Shown: positions 28,318 through 39,200, numbered from the stretch's first letter. The stretch: DNA of 64,000 nucleotides from Bacteroidota bacterium (GCA_018268055.1 JAFDXF010000011.1:21302-85301), one strand, 5' to 3'. A program made the numbers and translations. The notes: generated by a model from the letters alone, not told the origin.

Positions 28318-29715
28318 ATGAAATCAACCGGTCTTATACTTTTACTTTCTGCCTTTATCTTTTTATCATGTCGAAAAGAATCTTTCATCACTTCTTCAGA
28401 TGCGAGGATGAGCATTACGGCAGATACATTAAAATTTGATACTGTTTTTGTAACAGCAGGCTCCATTTATCAGCATTTTACCATAGGTAATGAGAATAAT
28501 AAAAAATTAAATATATCTTCTATAAAATTAGTGGGGGGCAATGCTTCGCCATATAAAATAAATGTGGATGGCGTTTCAGGTACTCAGTTTGCCAACTTGG
28601 AATTAGAGCCGAATGATAGTTTGCACATTTTTGTTCAGGTAAATGTAAATCCCTCTGCAGCTAATCTTCCATTTATAATCCGAGATAGCATTGAAATCTC
28701 ATACAATGGTAATACTCGCAAAGTTCAATTGGAAGCATGGGGACAGAATGCACATTTTTTCAGAAATAAAATCATTGCTGCCAATGAAACTTGGAATAAT
28801 GATTTGCCTTATGTAATACTTGGCTCATTAACCGTAAATCAAAATCAAACATTGACAATCAATAAAGGTTGCAGCGTTTACGTACATGCCGATGCGCCGA
28901 TTGTCGTAAGCGGAACGATGCAAGTGAATGGTTTGAAAGATACAATAGACAGAGTTTATTTTACCGGCGATAGGATGGATAGCCCTTACAAAGATTTTCC
29001 GGCAAGTTGGCCCGGCATTGTTTTTCAGTCAACTTCTAAAGACAATATTTTAAATTATGCTGTAATTAAAAATACTTATCAAGCTATTGCTATAAAAGAT
29101 CCTGCGTCTAATGCTAATCCAAAACTTACGTTGAACGAATGTATTATCGATAATGCTTATGATGCAGGGATAATATCAATTAACTCAAGCATCAATGCCA
29201 GAAACTGTTTAATCAGTAATTGCGGTAGAAATCTTTTATTGGTGAAAGGCGGTAATTATCAATTTGTTCATTGTACTGTGGCAACTTATGCCAGCCAGTT
29301 TATACAACATAAAAACCCGGTATTATTAATGAGTAATTTTATTACAGAAAATAATACAATAGCAGCTTCAAACTTAAATGCACTTTTCCGAAACTGTATA
29401 TTCTGGGGCGAAAATGGGTTGGTTGATGACGAAGTAGTTGCTTTAAAAGATGCCGGAGCTTTATTCAACGTGAACTTTGATTACAATCTTTGGAAAGTGC
29501 AGACTGCACCTACCGGAATTATCAGCAATCAAATCATCAATAATCAATCGCCGCAATTTGACAGCATCAATACTTATCGTAACTATTATAATTTTCGCTT
29601 AAAAGCTACTTCGCCTGCACTGAATAAAGGAACAAATGCCGGTGTAAGTATTGATTTGGATGGAAAGCCTCGACCTGTTGGATTGCCCGATTTAGGGTGT
29701 TTTGAAAGGCAATAA
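28318..29715 (+). CDS. Lipoprotein with a right-handed beta-helix domain
   Basis: 465 aa from the ATG at 28318 (MKSTGLILLLSAFIFLSC, lipobox Cys18); the frame also allows a TTG three codons earlier. After the anchor comes an Ig-like or ASH-like beta domain (about 30-145, FDTVFVTAGSIYQHFTIGNENNKKL), then parallel beta-helix coils (about 160-400) with repeated asparagine-ladder turns. The end, ATSPALNKGTNAGVSIDLDGKPRP and PDLGCFE, matches the choice-of-anchor Q type C-terminus. It is probably an outer-membrane lipoprotein of unknown ligand, perhaps polysaccharide-related. It lies 30 bp after comF. Confidence 0.85.
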   Translation: MKSTGLILLLSAFIFLSCRKESFITSSDARMSITADTLKFDTVFVTAGSIYQHFTIGNENNKKLNISSIKLVGGNASPYKINVDGVSGTQFANLELEPNDSLHIFVQVNVNPSAANLPFIIRDSIEISYNGNTRKVQLEAWGQNAHFFRNKIIAANETWNNDLPYVILGSLTVNQNQTLTINKGCSVYVHADAPIVVSGTMQVNGLKDTIDRVYFTGDRMDSPYKDFPASWPGIVFQSTSKDNILNYAVIKNTYQAIAIKDPASNANPKLTLNECIIDNAYDAGIISINSSINARNCLISNCGRNLLLVKGGNYQFVHCTVATYASQFIQHKNPVLLMSNFITENNTIAASNLNALFRNCIFWGENGLVDDEVVALKDAGALFNVNFDYNLWKVQTAPTGIISNQIINNQSPQFDSINTYRNYYNFRLKATSPALNKGTNAGVSIDLDGKPRPVGLPDLGCFERQ

Positions 29716-29793
29716 TCTATTTTTCCTTTTCTAAGAAACAGTTTAGTATATGGCTTTTATAACTTTGAGTGTACAGAACAAAAATATTCAATA

Positions 29794-30315
29794 ATGAAAA
29801 CACTCATTTTATCTATTATTATGGCAACATCATTAACAGGCAGTTCCATCTATGATTTTAAAGTAACTGCATTAGATGGACATTCAGAAATAAACTTCGC
29901 CGACTTTAAGGGCAAGAAAATTTTAATCGTCAATACTGCTTCAAAATGCGGAAATACACCACAGTACAAAGACTTGGAAGCACTTTATGAAAAGTATAAG
30001 AGTAAATTAGTGATTGTAGGTTTTCCGGCAAATAATTTTGGAGCACAAGAGCCCGGTACTAATACAGAAATTCAGGAATTCTGTACCAGAAACTATGGTG
30101 TAAGTTTTCCTATGGCAGAAAAAATATCTGTAAAAGGTGATGACACACATTCACTTTATCAATGGCTTAAAGCACAGGCAAAAGAAAAAGAATTTTCGGA
30201 TCCTGTGACTTGGAATTTTGGTAAGTTTTTAATTGATGAAAAAGGAAATCTTATAGCCACGTTTGCGCCTAAGACATCGCCGGTGAGTGAAGAAATTTTG
30301 AGTTATCTGAAATAA
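29794..30315 (+). CDS. Glutathione peroxidase family protein, exported
   Basis: 173 aa. Thioredoxin-fold peroxidase with active-site Cys52 in NTASKCGNTPQ, the Gln of FPANNFGAQEPG at about 87 and the Trp of WNFGKFLID at about 138, forming the catalytic triad. Bacterial Cys-type members usually use thioredoxin. The N-terminus (MKTLILSIIMATSLTGSS) is hydrophobic and may direct export or anchor the protein. A TAACTTTG -7-like box lies at 29760-29767, about 26 bp before the ATG. Confidence 0.93.
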   Translation: MKTLILSIIMATSLTGSSIYDFKVTALDGHSEINFADFKGKKILIVNTASKCGNTPQYKDLEALYEKYKSKLVIVGFPANNFGAQEPGTNTEIQEFCTRNYGVSFPMAEKISVKGDDTHSLYQWLKAQAKEKEFSDPVTWNFGKFLIDEKGNLIATFAPKTSPVSEEILSYLK

Positions 30316-30358
30316 GCAAAATTTTACAACTGCTTTTTTTAAAAACATAGGAGTGTAA

Positions 30359-30366
30359 TACCTTTG
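30359..30366 (+). promoter_or_regulatory. -7 element of the SulP gene promoter
   Basis: TACCTTTG, an exact TAnnTTTG match, 22 bp before the ATG at 30389. The -33 region is only a T run (30333-30340), with 18 nt between it and the -7 box. Confidence 0.5.
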
Positions 30367-30388
30367 CAGTGTTTTTATACATTTATAA

Positions 30389-31939
30389 ATGCGAAGAACG
30401 GTAAAGTATTACAGAATTATTTGGCTGAAGCACGACCTACCTGCCGGACTATCCGTTTTCTTAGTTGCCTTGCCTCTTTGTTTGGGTATTGCCTTAGCTT
30501 CCGGCGCACCACTATATTCAGGTCTTCTTTCGGGGATTATTGGAGGTGTCGTAGTAAGTTTAGTGAGTGGGTCAGCATTGGCGGTCTCCGGCCCGGCTGC
30601 TGGACTGACAACGGTTGTTTCAGCATCTATTTTATCGCTTGGTGATTATAGAGTTTTTCTACTAACAGTAATTGTTGCAGGGTTATTTCAGATAGTCATT
30701 GGTTTGCTTAAGTTTGGTGCCATTGCAAATTATTTTCCTTCTGCTGTTATCAAAGGGATGCTGGCAGCCATTGGTATTATCTTAATAGCAAAACAAATTC
30801 CATTGGCATTGGGCTACGATCGACCTGATTTTTGGAATAGTGGTTTTCTGACACTTTTTTCATCAAAAAATTTCTTTGGAAATATTAGTAATTTCAACCT
30901 TCATATCACACGGATTGCCATTTTAATTACGGTAGCTTCATTGGGCGTTTTGATTTTGATGCAACGCTCCTTTATGAAAAAATATAAAATAATTCCTGCT
31001 CCGCTTTTAGTTGTAATATTAGGAATAACGATTAATTTTATTTTTATAAATAATGCAGGTGGACAGTCGTTAAAGCAAACACAATTAGTCTCTATCCCAT
31101 CCGATATTTTTTCAAATATTTCTTTACCGGATTTGTCAAAGCTTTTTTCATCTGTGGAAATCTGGAAAGATGGGTTAGTAATAGGTTTGTTGGCAACATT
31201 AGAATCATTGCTTTGTATTGAAGCAATTGATAAATTAGATCGGCGCAATAGAATTACACCTGTAAACAGAGAATTGGTTGCACAGGGAGTTGGTAATATA
31301 GCTTGCGGTTTTTTAGGGGCTATTCCGATTACTGCGGTTATCGTACGAGGCTCTGCCAATGTGGATGCAGGCGGCCGAACCAAACTATCTGCATTCACAC
31401 ACGGCCTTTTTTTATTATTGGCTGTTTTGTTTGTACCTTTTTTATTGAATAAGATACCGTATGCTTCACTTTCTGCAATACTTATTATTACCGGTTATAA
31501 TTTAAGTAAACCGAAACTTTACCGGAATATGTGGAGTCTGGGATTAAAGCAGTTCCTCCCTTTTATTTTTACGATTATCATTATTCTGTTCACTGATTTA
31601 CTCATTGGTGTCAGCATCGGTTTGCTGATATCTGTTTATTATATTATTCGGAATAATTTCAGAGCAGAGTTTAAAATTACTAAAACACATGTTCAGGGAA
31701 TAGATACTTATTACATAAAACTGAACAGCGACGTTACTTTTTTGAATAAGGTAAACCTGCGAAAAGCACTTGACCGGATTCCTGAATACAGCTCACTGAC
31801 AATAGATGGAAGTGAAAGCCATTTTATTGATTATGATATTCTGGAAATTATCAGTGAATATAAAAGTAAAGCACACGACCGGCATATTGAATTGAACTTA
31901 CAAGGTGTTAAACAAGTAGATGTTATGGCCGTACATTAA
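30389..31939 (+). CDS. SulP-family anion transporter with a C-terminal STAS-like domain
   Basis: 516 aa. Ten to twelve membrane helices fill residues 15-410. The opening WLKHDLPAGLSVFLVALPLCLGIALASGAP and the motif SGPAAGLTTVV are characteristic of SulP (SLC26) permeases, as is GLLATLESLLCIEAIDKLDRR. Residues about 435-516 form a STAS-like cytoplasmic domain (YYIKLNSDVTFLNKVNLRKALDRIP). Substrates in the family include sulfate, bicarbonate and other anions. Many Bacteroidota homologues sit beside carbonic anhydrase genes, but none is here, so the substrate is open. Confidence 0.9.
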   Translation: MRRTVKYYRIIWLKHDLPAGLSVFLVALPLCLGIALASGAPLYSGLLSGIIGGVVVSLVSGSALAVSGPAAGLTTVVSASILSLGDYRVFLLTVIVAGLFQIVIGLLKFGAIANYFPSAVIKGMLAAIGIILIAKQIPLALGYDRPDFWNSGFLTLFSSKNFFGNISNFNLHITRIAILITVASLGVLILMQRSFMKKYKIIPAPLLVVILGITINFIFINNAGGQSLKQTQLVSIPSDIFSNISLPDLSKLFSSVEIWKDGLVIGLLATLESLLCIEAIDKLDRRNRITPVNRELVAQGVGNIACGFLGAIPITAVIVRGSANVDAGGRTKLSAFTHGLFLLLAVLFVPFLLNKIPYASLSAILIITGYNLSKPKLYRNMWSLGLKQFLPFIFTIIIILFTDLLIGVSIGLLISVYYIIRNNFRAEFKITKTHVQGIDTYYIKLNSDVTFLNKVNLRKALDRIPEYSSLTIDGSESHFIDYDILEIISEYKSKAHDRHIELNLQGVKQVDVMAVH

Positions 31940-31997
31940 TTTTTTATAGATATACATGATCTTTCTTTTGTGTAATTAAGTTTATTTTCGCCATTCA

Positions 31998-33209
31998 ATG
32001 AAGTTTTCAGATATCATAGGCCAGAAGCAAATGAAGGAACAATTAAAAGAAATGTTCCTTAACAATAGGCTGAGTCATGCATTGCTTTTTCTGGGAAAAG
32101 AAGGGAGTGGCGCTTTGCCATTGGCAGTTGCTTTTGCTCAATATTTAGTATGTGAAAAGGTGAACGGTAAAAAAGAAGTTGCACCGGCTGCTATATCACT
32201 TTTTGGTGATGCAGCACCGGCTGAAAGTGAATCAAGTTTTCAAGAAGATAGTTGTGGTATTTGCCCTGCATGTTTGAAAGCTGCACAATTAGCACATCCT
32301 GATATACATTTTTCTTATCCTACTGTTACCAAGAAGTCGGTAGATAAGCCTGTAGCGACAGATTTTATTTTGGAATGGCGTGAGTTTTTTAAGCTCAATC
32401 CTTACGGAAATTTATATGACTGGATTGAAGCCATCAAAGAAAAAGACAACAGTCAGGGAAATATTACTGCCAGAGAATGTGATGATATAATCCGTAAACT
32501 GAGTTTGAAAAGTTTTGAGAGCGGGTATAAAATTGTTATCCTTTGGATGCCCGAAGAATTGGAAAAAGAAGGTAATAGGCTATTAAAAATTATTGAAGAG
32601 CCACCACCTGATACATTGATTATATTGGTAGCCGAGAATGATGAATTGATCTTACCAACGATATTGAGTCGGTGCCAATTAATCAAAATTCCGGCACTCG
32701 AGAATAAAGAGGTAGAAGAAGCGCTGATTAATAGAAATAATACTGATGCAACAATAGCCCGACAGGTAGCAGGTGTATCCGATGGCAATTATCGTGATGC
32801 ATTGCAATTGGCACAGCACGCAGAAGAAGATTGGCAGGTCTTGCTTCGTGACTGGTTGAATACAATTTTAAAAACAGGGCCAATGGCACAAACCAAATGG
32901 GTAGAAGAAATCAGCAAGATTGGACGTGAAAAGCAAAAACAATTTCTTCGTTATTTTAATCATTTATTGGAGCAAGCAATTTTACTACGAGCAATAGGAA
33001 ATGCCCCCGGAGCTTTTGGCACAGAGCGAGATTTTGCGGAAAGACTTAATAAGCTCATCGGAATAGAGCAACAACAGGCTATTATTGAAGAAATTGATCG
33101 GGCAACCTACTATATAGAAAGAAATGCCAATGCCAAAATGCTCTTTCATGCCCTCACGATTAAGCTATATCATATTATTCAAAATAAGATTGTATTTTTG
33201 ATGAATTGA
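31998..33209 (+). CDS. holB: DNA polymerase III delta-prime subunit
   Basis: 403 aa. The start KFSDIIGQKQMKEQLKEMFLNNRLSHALLFLGKEGSG is the clamp-loader delta-prime pattern; the Walker A position is degenerate (GKEGSGALP), as expected because delta-prime does not hydrolyse ATP. A zinc-binding insert EDSCGICPACLKA lies at about 91-103, and SRC sensor sequence appears in LPTILSRCQ at about 224. It helps load the beta clamp. The longer linker at about 55-85 is usual in Bacteroidota. Confidence 0.9.
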   Translation: MKFSDIIGQKQMKEQLKEMFLNNRLSHALLFLGKEGSGALPLAVAFAQYLVCEKVNGKKEVAPAAISLFGDAAPAESESSFQEDSCGICPACLKAAQLAHPDIHFSYPTVTKKSVDKPVATDFILEWREFFKLNPYGNLYDWIEAIKEKDNSQGNITARECDDIIRKLSLKSFESGYKIVILWMPEELEKEGNRLLKIIEEPPPDTLIILVAENDELILPTILSRCQLIKIPALENKEVEEALINRNNTDATIARQVAGVSDGNYRDALQLAQHAEEDWQVLLRDWLNTILKTGPMAQTKWVEEISKIGREKQKQFLRYFNHLLEQAILLRAIGNAPGAFGTERDFAERLNKLIGIEQQQAIIEEIDRATYYIERNANAKMLFHALTIKLYHIIQNKIVFLMN

Positions 33210-33505
33210 GGTCGGGGCAAGAGATTGGGAGAAATGGATAAATCGTGTATTGCTCTTAATTTGAAAAATGGACGAATTGTGTTAACTCTTACAACTACAT
33301 ATACAATTGCTAATCAGCATCAGGTTTCTTTTCTGAATAGCCAATCGTGGTCGTGAACTTTTAGCACATTTTGTACTCAATGACTTGATAAAATGGCACA
33401 GATATTATTGTGTACTTTATTTCTTTTAATCAATCATTGAATTTCGTGTAGTCGTTTTCAATTTTCCTCAATACAATTTTTGAACTGTATTTTAAATATT
33501 AGAAT
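33210..33505. other. Gene-free stretch between holB and ricT
   Basis: 296 bp without a credible ORF, RNA or repeat. TACAATTTTTG close to 33470-33480 is the only promoter-like sequence and is not an exact match to the -7 consensus. Confidence 0.4.
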
Positions 33506-34852
33506 ATGAGTTGTACAGGATGCAGCACCGCTACAGGTGGTAAGCCGGCAGGATGTAAAAGCAATGGAGGATGCAGCACGGGTGGATGCAACCGTATGAA
33601 TACTTATGACTGGTTGCGCAACATTCCCATTGCAGATATGGATGATGTGTGCAAAGTGGTGGAAGTAAGCTTCAATCAAGGATCTCGTAAAGATTTTTTT
33701 AGAAATACTTATTTACATTCTTTTGAAAAAGGTGATTTGATTGCAGTAGAAGGTGTAAGTGGATTTGATGTGGGCGAAGTATCGTTGACGGGTGAAATTG
33801 TTCGTTTGCAAATGAAGAAAAGAAGTGTGAAAGAAGATAACCCTGAAATGAAAAAGATTTTGCGTAAAGCAACAGAAAAAGATATCGAACTGCTGCATCA
33901 AAACAAAGCTCGTGAGCCGGAAGCAGTAATACGCAGTCGTGCCATAGCAAGACAATTGAAACTTGAAATGAAAATCAGTCAGGTGGAAATGCAAGCAGAC
34001 GGCAGAAAAGCTACCTTCTTTTATATCGCCGATGGGCGAGTAGATTTTAGAGAACTGATAAAAATTTATGCTTCCGAATTTAAAGTGAAAGTAGAGATGC
34101 GCCAGATTGGAGCTCGTCAAGAAGCAGGCAAAGTAGGCGGTATTGGCAGTTGTGGTCGTGAACTTTGTTGCAGCACTTGGTTGACCGATTTCAAATCGGT
34201 GAATACTACTGTAGCACGTTACCAAAATCTTTCTATCAATCAAACAAAACTAAGCGGACAGTGCGGACGATTAAAATGTTGTTTGAATTATGAGTTGGAT
34301 ACTTACTTAGATGCATTACAACATTTTCCTGAAGGCTGCGATGTATTACAAATAGCGAAAGGCAATGCTTTTTTAATTAAGAAAGATATTTTCAAAAACT
34401 TGATGTGGTATAGTTTGCCGGATAGCAATAAACAATATCCATTAACGATTGATAGAGTTAAAAAAATTAAGACTTTAAATCAACAAGGAATACGACCCGA
34501 AGAGTTAGAGCCGGTAGAAGTAATCAGCAGTAAGCCAAAAGAAATGGAATCGGAGTCAGTAGAGCTGGTTGGTCAGATAAGTCTTCGAAGCCTCGATAAA
34601 GCCGAGCGTAAAAAGAAACAACAACAGCAACAACGTAATCAGCAAAATAGACCCAACCCAAAAGGGCAGCAAGGTGGACAACAACCACAACAAAATAGAC
34701 AAGGCGGACAGCCCAATCAACCAAGGCCGCAACAGCAACAAGGAAATCCGCATAGAGGAAGACAACCGCAAGGAAATAGAAATCCAAATCGACCCAATAA
34801 TCCCAATCGTAATCAACAAGGGCCAAATAAAAACCCGAATCAAGGGAAGTAA
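33506..34852 (+). CDS. ricT: PSP1-domain protein, RicT/YaaT family, with a Gln/Asn/Pro-rich tail
   Basis: 448 aa. The PSP1 core spans about 60-300 and has the cysteine-rich family signature GIGSCGRELCCSTWL (about 211-225) and LSGQCGRLKCCLNYE (about 248-262). In Bacillus RicT joins the Y-complex that carries 4Fe-4S clusters and affects RNA maturation; the Bacteroidota role is not established. The N-terminal 30 residues are an additional Cys/Gly-rich stretch (MSCTGCSTATGGKPAGCKS). Residues from about 365 are a disordered Gln/Asn/Pro/Arg tail. In many Bacteroidota the gliding gene gldH follows; here it does not. Confidence 0.9.
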   Translation: MSCTGCSTATGGKPAGCKSNGGCSTGGCNRMNTYDWLRNIPIADMDDVCKVVEVSFNQGSRKDFFRNTYLHSFEKGDLIAVEGVSGFDVGEVSLTGEIVRLQMKKRSVKEDNPEMKKILRKATEKDIELLHQNKAREPEAVIRSRAIARQLKLEMKISQVEMQADGRKATFFYIADGRVDFRELIKIYASEFKVKVEMRQIGARQEAGKVGGIGSCGRELCCSTWLTDFKSVNTTVARYQNLSINQTKLSGQCGRLKCCLNYELDTYLDALQHFPEGCDVLQIAKGNAFLIKKDIFKNLMWYSLPDSNKQYPLTIDRVKKIKTLNQQGIRPEELEPVEVISSKPKEMESESVELVGQISLRSLDKAERKKKQQQQQRNQQNRPNPKGQQGGQQPQQNRQGGQPNQPRPQQQQGNPHRGRQPQGNRNPNRPNNPNRNQQGPNKNPNQGK

Positions 34853-34916
34853 AAATAATTGGTGGTTGAATAATTAGTGATATGAGGAATGTGGCAATAC
34901 AGCACAACATATTTGC

Positions 34917-35201
34917 TTATGCCTTCACATCATTCAATTCAGGATTTTTTTCAAAAACACTTTTGGCATAAGGACAAAGTGGGAGGATTTTAAAATTGTT
35001 TTTTCTGGCAAATTTAATAGCTTCCATTACGAGCATTTTGCCCAATCCCTTTCCGTTAAAAGATTGTTCTACTGCTGTATGATCTATAATAAACTTGGCA
35101 TCTCCTGCCCATACATAAGTCATTTCTCCGGCATAAACTTCAGAGTCATAAATCACAAAACGTCCTTTTTTACCATCATCTTCCTGTTTTATATCTATCA
35201 T
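34917..35201 (-). CDS. Small GNAT-type acetyltransferase (YjdJ-like)
   Basis: 94 aa, the minimal GNAT fold of the Acetyltransf_CG type. The acetyl-CoA loop lies in HTAVEQSFNGKGLGKMLVMEAIKFAR (about 41-66), followed by LPLCPYAKSVFEKNPE. It ends 4 bp after the stop of the small 4Fe-4S protein gene, repeating the yjdI-yjdJ gene pair known from E. coli. The acceptor substrate is unknown. Confidence 0.9.
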   Translation of the reverse strand: MIDIKQEDDGKKGRFVIYDSEVYAGEMTYVWAGDAKFIIDHTAVEQSFNGKGLGKMLVMEAIKFARKNNFKILPLCPYAKSVFEKNPELNDVKA

Positions 35202-35205
35202 GACT

Positions 35206-35412
35206 TTATTTTTTTATACTTAATGCACCTGAAGGGCACATTGATACTTGATAAATTATTTCTTCGCTTTTGGCATGTTCAGGTTTAATCCAAGGCCTTT
35301 CTTTAGGATGATACACCTTGGGTAACATTTTTACACAAATACCTGAGTGTTGACAAAGTTCGGGCTTCCAGACAATGGTTACTTCGCCATTAGTATATTC
35401 TTTAGCCGCCAT
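35206..35412 (-). CDS. Small (4Fe-4S) protein, YjdI-like
   Basis: 68 aa from the ATG at 35412 (MAAKEYTNGEVTIVWKPELC); the longer open frame runs into the neighbouring hydrolase gene and is not family-like. Cys20, Cys26 and Cys59 (CQHSGIC and MCPSGAL) are conserved in the Fer4_19 mono-cluster family. It is co-oriented and almost contiguous with the YjdJ-like acetyltransferase, which suggests a shared function that has not been worked out. Confidence 0.9.
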   Translation of the reverse strand: MAAKEYTNGEVTIVWKPELCQHSGICVKMLPKVYHPKERPWIKPEHAKSEEIIYQVSMCPSGALSIKK

Positions 35413-35473
35413 AATATTTTTTTTAAAAATAATTTTATCAAAATTTAAAATACCAATTGACTGAAATATATTT

Positions 35474-36118
35474 TTAATCCATCCTAATAAACGGATTATG
35501 TTTTTTCTCAAAACCGATTTTTGTTTCGGGTCCGTGACCTGAGTAAACAATAGTTTCATCAGGCAAAGTGTAAAACTGAGTTTCTATACTTTCTATCAAT
35601 GTGTCGTAATCTCCTCCGGGCAAGTCGGTGCGGCCAATGCTTTTCTGGAATAAAACATCGCCTCCAATAATAAAACCTGCAGCAGCATTGTAAAATGCAA
35701 CACTTCCGGGAGAGTGTCCCGGCGCCCATCTTATTTCCAATTCGTCTTTTCCTAAACTAATAGTAGTACCTTCTTTTAAAAATATGAGTGGTCCTTCATA
35801 ATTTTCAAAAGGCATTTGCCACATTTCGCCAGACTGGGGCGCAAATTCCAATACTTGCTTTTCAAACTCGTGTAAATGGAGTGGCAAGCCCCAAGTTTCG
35901 TGCACATATTTATTGCCAAAAACGTGGTCAAGATGACAATGGGTATTGAGCAATAATTCAGGTTTTAATCCTGATTTTTCAATTTCAGATTTTAATTTTT
36001 CTTTTTCCGCCGGAAAATAACAGCCCGGATCTATAATGCAGCACTGCCCTTGTTCGTTAGATACAACATAAGTATTTTCCTGTATCGGATTGAACGTAAA
36101 AGTCTTAACAGATAACAT
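35474..36118 (-). CDS. MBL-fold metallo-hydrolase (glyoxalase II-like)
   Basis: 214 aa. The metallo-beta-lactamase signature THCHLDH is at about 59-65, with the further metal ligands in APGHSPGSVAF (His at about 132), GGDVLF (Asp at about 151) and YSGHGPET (His near 195). The short length and composition fit the hydroxyacylglutathione hydrolase-like or persulfide-dioxygenase-like proteins common in Bacteroidota. It lies upstream of the YjdI/YjdJ pair on the same strand with a 61-bp gap. Confidence 0.92.
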   Translation of the reverse strand: MLSVKTFTFNPIQENTYVVSNEQGQCCIIDPGCYFPAEKEKLKSEIEKSGLKPELLLNTHCHLDHVFGNKYVHETWGLPLHLHEFEKQVLEFAPQSGEMWQMPFENYEGPLIFLKEGTTISLGKDELEIRWAPGHSPGSVAFYNAAAGFIIGGDVLFQKSIGRTDLPGGDYDTLIESIETQFYTLPDETIVYSGHGPETKIGFEKKHNPFIRMD

Positions 36119-36291
36119 AAATGTATTTTCGTATTTTTAATGCTAATTCGTTGTTTAGGAAATTATTCGGATTTTTGATTTCAAAATTACTGACTTTCTG
36201 TTTGATTCTTTATTGCGTAATAAACAGTTAGTCGGATTGTGTAAAATATTATTACCGGAATTATCCGGAAAGAATGAAATTATAATATTAG

Positions 36292-39200
36292 ATGATGAAA
36301 AAAATATTCAACCTGATTGTTTGCCTGTTTTTAATTAGTGCAATGAAAATGAATGCACAGGTAAACACAGTAGAGTTTGGGAAAAATCGTATTCAGTACC
36401 AAAAATTTAAATGGAAATATTATCAGACAGATAATTTTAATTCCTATTTCAGTCAAAATGGTTTGGGACTTGGGAAATATGTGTCACAGGTAGCAGAAGA
36501 AGAACTTCCATCTATTGAAGAATTTGTAGAGTATGGATTACAACGTCGTGCAAATATTGTAATCTACAACAACTTTGATGAAATGCAACAATCCAATATC
36601 GGATTGGGCATTGATTGGCAGAATACAGGCGGTGTTACAAAATTAGTAAACAATAAAATGATTGTTTACTTTGATGGCAATCATGAAAATCTTCGTCGTC
36701 AGATAAGACAAGGTATAGCACGCATTCTGGTAGAAAATATTCTTTTTGGTGATGACCTTGGTGAGTTTGCCGCAAATCAGGCATTACTTGATTTACCAAA
36801 ATGGCTTACTGATGGATACATTGAATACGCTGCTGAAAATTGGAGCACTTCATTAGATGATGATTTGCGTGCTGCTATGTTGAGTGGTGATTATAGAAAT
36901 TTTTATGACTTTGCTTTTAAAAAACCACAATTGGCAGGGCATGCATTCTGGAAATACATTGCCGATAAATATGGAAAAAGTAAAACAACATACTTTCTTT
37001 ATCTGGCTCGTGTGTATCGCAATCTGAATAATGCATCGGATAAGATTGCAAAAATGAAATTTAAAAAACTGCTGGAAAACTTTATGACTGAAATGCCGCA
37101 GGTTTATTTCAGAGATATTCGAGGTAGAAAAAATGCACCGAAAGGTCGCTTGGCAGTGAGTGAAGATATTGGCAAAACCGATTACATCCGCTTCAATGCA
37201 AACCCGAACCCAAAGAGCTATACTTATGCTGTAGTAGAATTTAAGCAAGGCCGTTATCAAGTAGTGTTGATGGAAAATTTTACGAATCGTAAAGTATTGC
37301 TCAAGCAAGGTGTTCGTTCCAGAGATGAAATAGAACATCCGAATTATCCCTTATTGGCTTGGGATGGAAAAGGTACAAGATTGGCCGTTGTATATTATGA
37401 AAAAGGGAAAACAAAACTTTTTGTATATGACTTAGTCAACCGCAATAAGTTGTGGGGGCAAGAATTAGATATGTTTGATCAGGTTCAGGATATGAATTAT
37501 ATGTTGGACAATAATACTTTGGTGATGAGTGCTGTGCGAAGTGGGCAAACTGATATTTACGTATTTAAAATTGATACACATAAATATGAACAAATTACCA
37601 ATGATGTGTATGATGATTTAGATCCTTCATTTGTGGCATTTCCTAATCGTACCGGAATTTTATATTCAAGCAATCGCCCTTCGGCAAAAGCTGCAAGTAG
37701 TGATGATTCATTACCAACGCAGCATTACAATATTTACTTAGTGGATAATTGGAATAAATCTGAATTCAAACAAATATCTAAGCTGACTGATCTCAAATTT
37801 GGCAATGCTCGTTTTCCTTCGCAATACAATCAATCGCATTTTACATTTGTAAGCGATGAAAACGGTGTGAACAATCGCTATGCAGGATTTTTTAAAACTG
37901 AAAGAGCAGGAATTGACACTTTAATATTTATTGGTGATGAAGTATTGCGCAATCCTGCTCAAAAAGAAGTGGATAGTGTTTTGAAAGAATGGAGTAAAAC
38001 AGATATTGACTCTGTAGGATTTTTCTCAGTCACCTTAGATTCGGCGTATGTGTTCCCACTTACCAATTATCAAAGCAGTCTGTTGGAAACAAGAACGGCA
38101 GGAGATAATAAAGAAGTAAGTGAAGTTGTACGATTAGGTGATACTAAACTTTTATACCGTTTGAAAGTGAATGAAAATGTGTTGCACAGTAGAAATGTAA
38201 CTGCAAGACCAACGGAATATGCGAAAAAAGTAATGGAAGAAGAAAAAAAATCTGCAAGGATTATGGCGGCTGATCAGCAAGTGCCTGATTCAGTAAAAAA
38301 GAAACAAAATGATTTTTTCAACAGCGGATTTGATGACGATAATAATAAACAACCTGACAAGTTGGGACAAGTAGTACAGGGTAAACCGGCAAATGGTAAA
38401 GAGCCTGTATTGAAAAATGCAAAAGTGTATGAATATCGCCCTCCGAAATTTTTTAATGATTATGTAGTTAGCGGCTTTAATAATAATGTGTTGATTACCC
38501 GTTATCAACCATACACCGGAGGAAGTGGCCCGATTCAGTTGAGCAATAATGACCCGCTGAATGGAATGATAAGAGTAGGTACTTCAGATTTATTTGAAGA
38601 TTGGAAACTCTCCGGCGGAGTAAGAGTAAGCCCTAATTTAGACAACAATGAATATGTAGTCAGTGCACTTTATTTAAAAAAGAGAATTGATTATGGGGCT
38701 ACTTATTATCGAAGTAATCAATTATATGGAAGTAGCGTTGGAAATGTAAAATTGTATTCTAATTTATATCAAGCAACAATTAAATATCCGTTTACTAAGA
38801 TTCAAAGTCTTCGTTTGAATATTGGATACAGAAGTGATAAGTATGTGGTATTGGCCCATGATTCCACTTCATTGGTTAGACCCAATATAAATGACGGTTA
38901 TATGCTCACGCATCTTGAGTATGTACATGATGATGTTATTTCGCCTGCTACAAATATTTGGGAAGGGCTTCGCTATAAAGTATATGTAGATGTAAATGCA
39001 CGGGTAAGAGAGAAAGTAGGGACGATAAAGAACAACAATCATCCATTCAATATGAATGTTGGGTTTGATGCAAGACACTATTTACCTATTTATAGAAATA
39101 TTATTTGGGCAGTACGTGGTGCAGGTGATTTTTCTTGGGGCAATCAAAAAATAATTTATTATCTCGGTGGCGTGGACAACTGGTTAATGTTTGGACAGAA

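Noticed and set aside
35413..35559. N-terminal extension of the YjdI-like protein
   Set aside because: It overlaps the hydrolase gene in another frame; the 68-aa form is the full family length.
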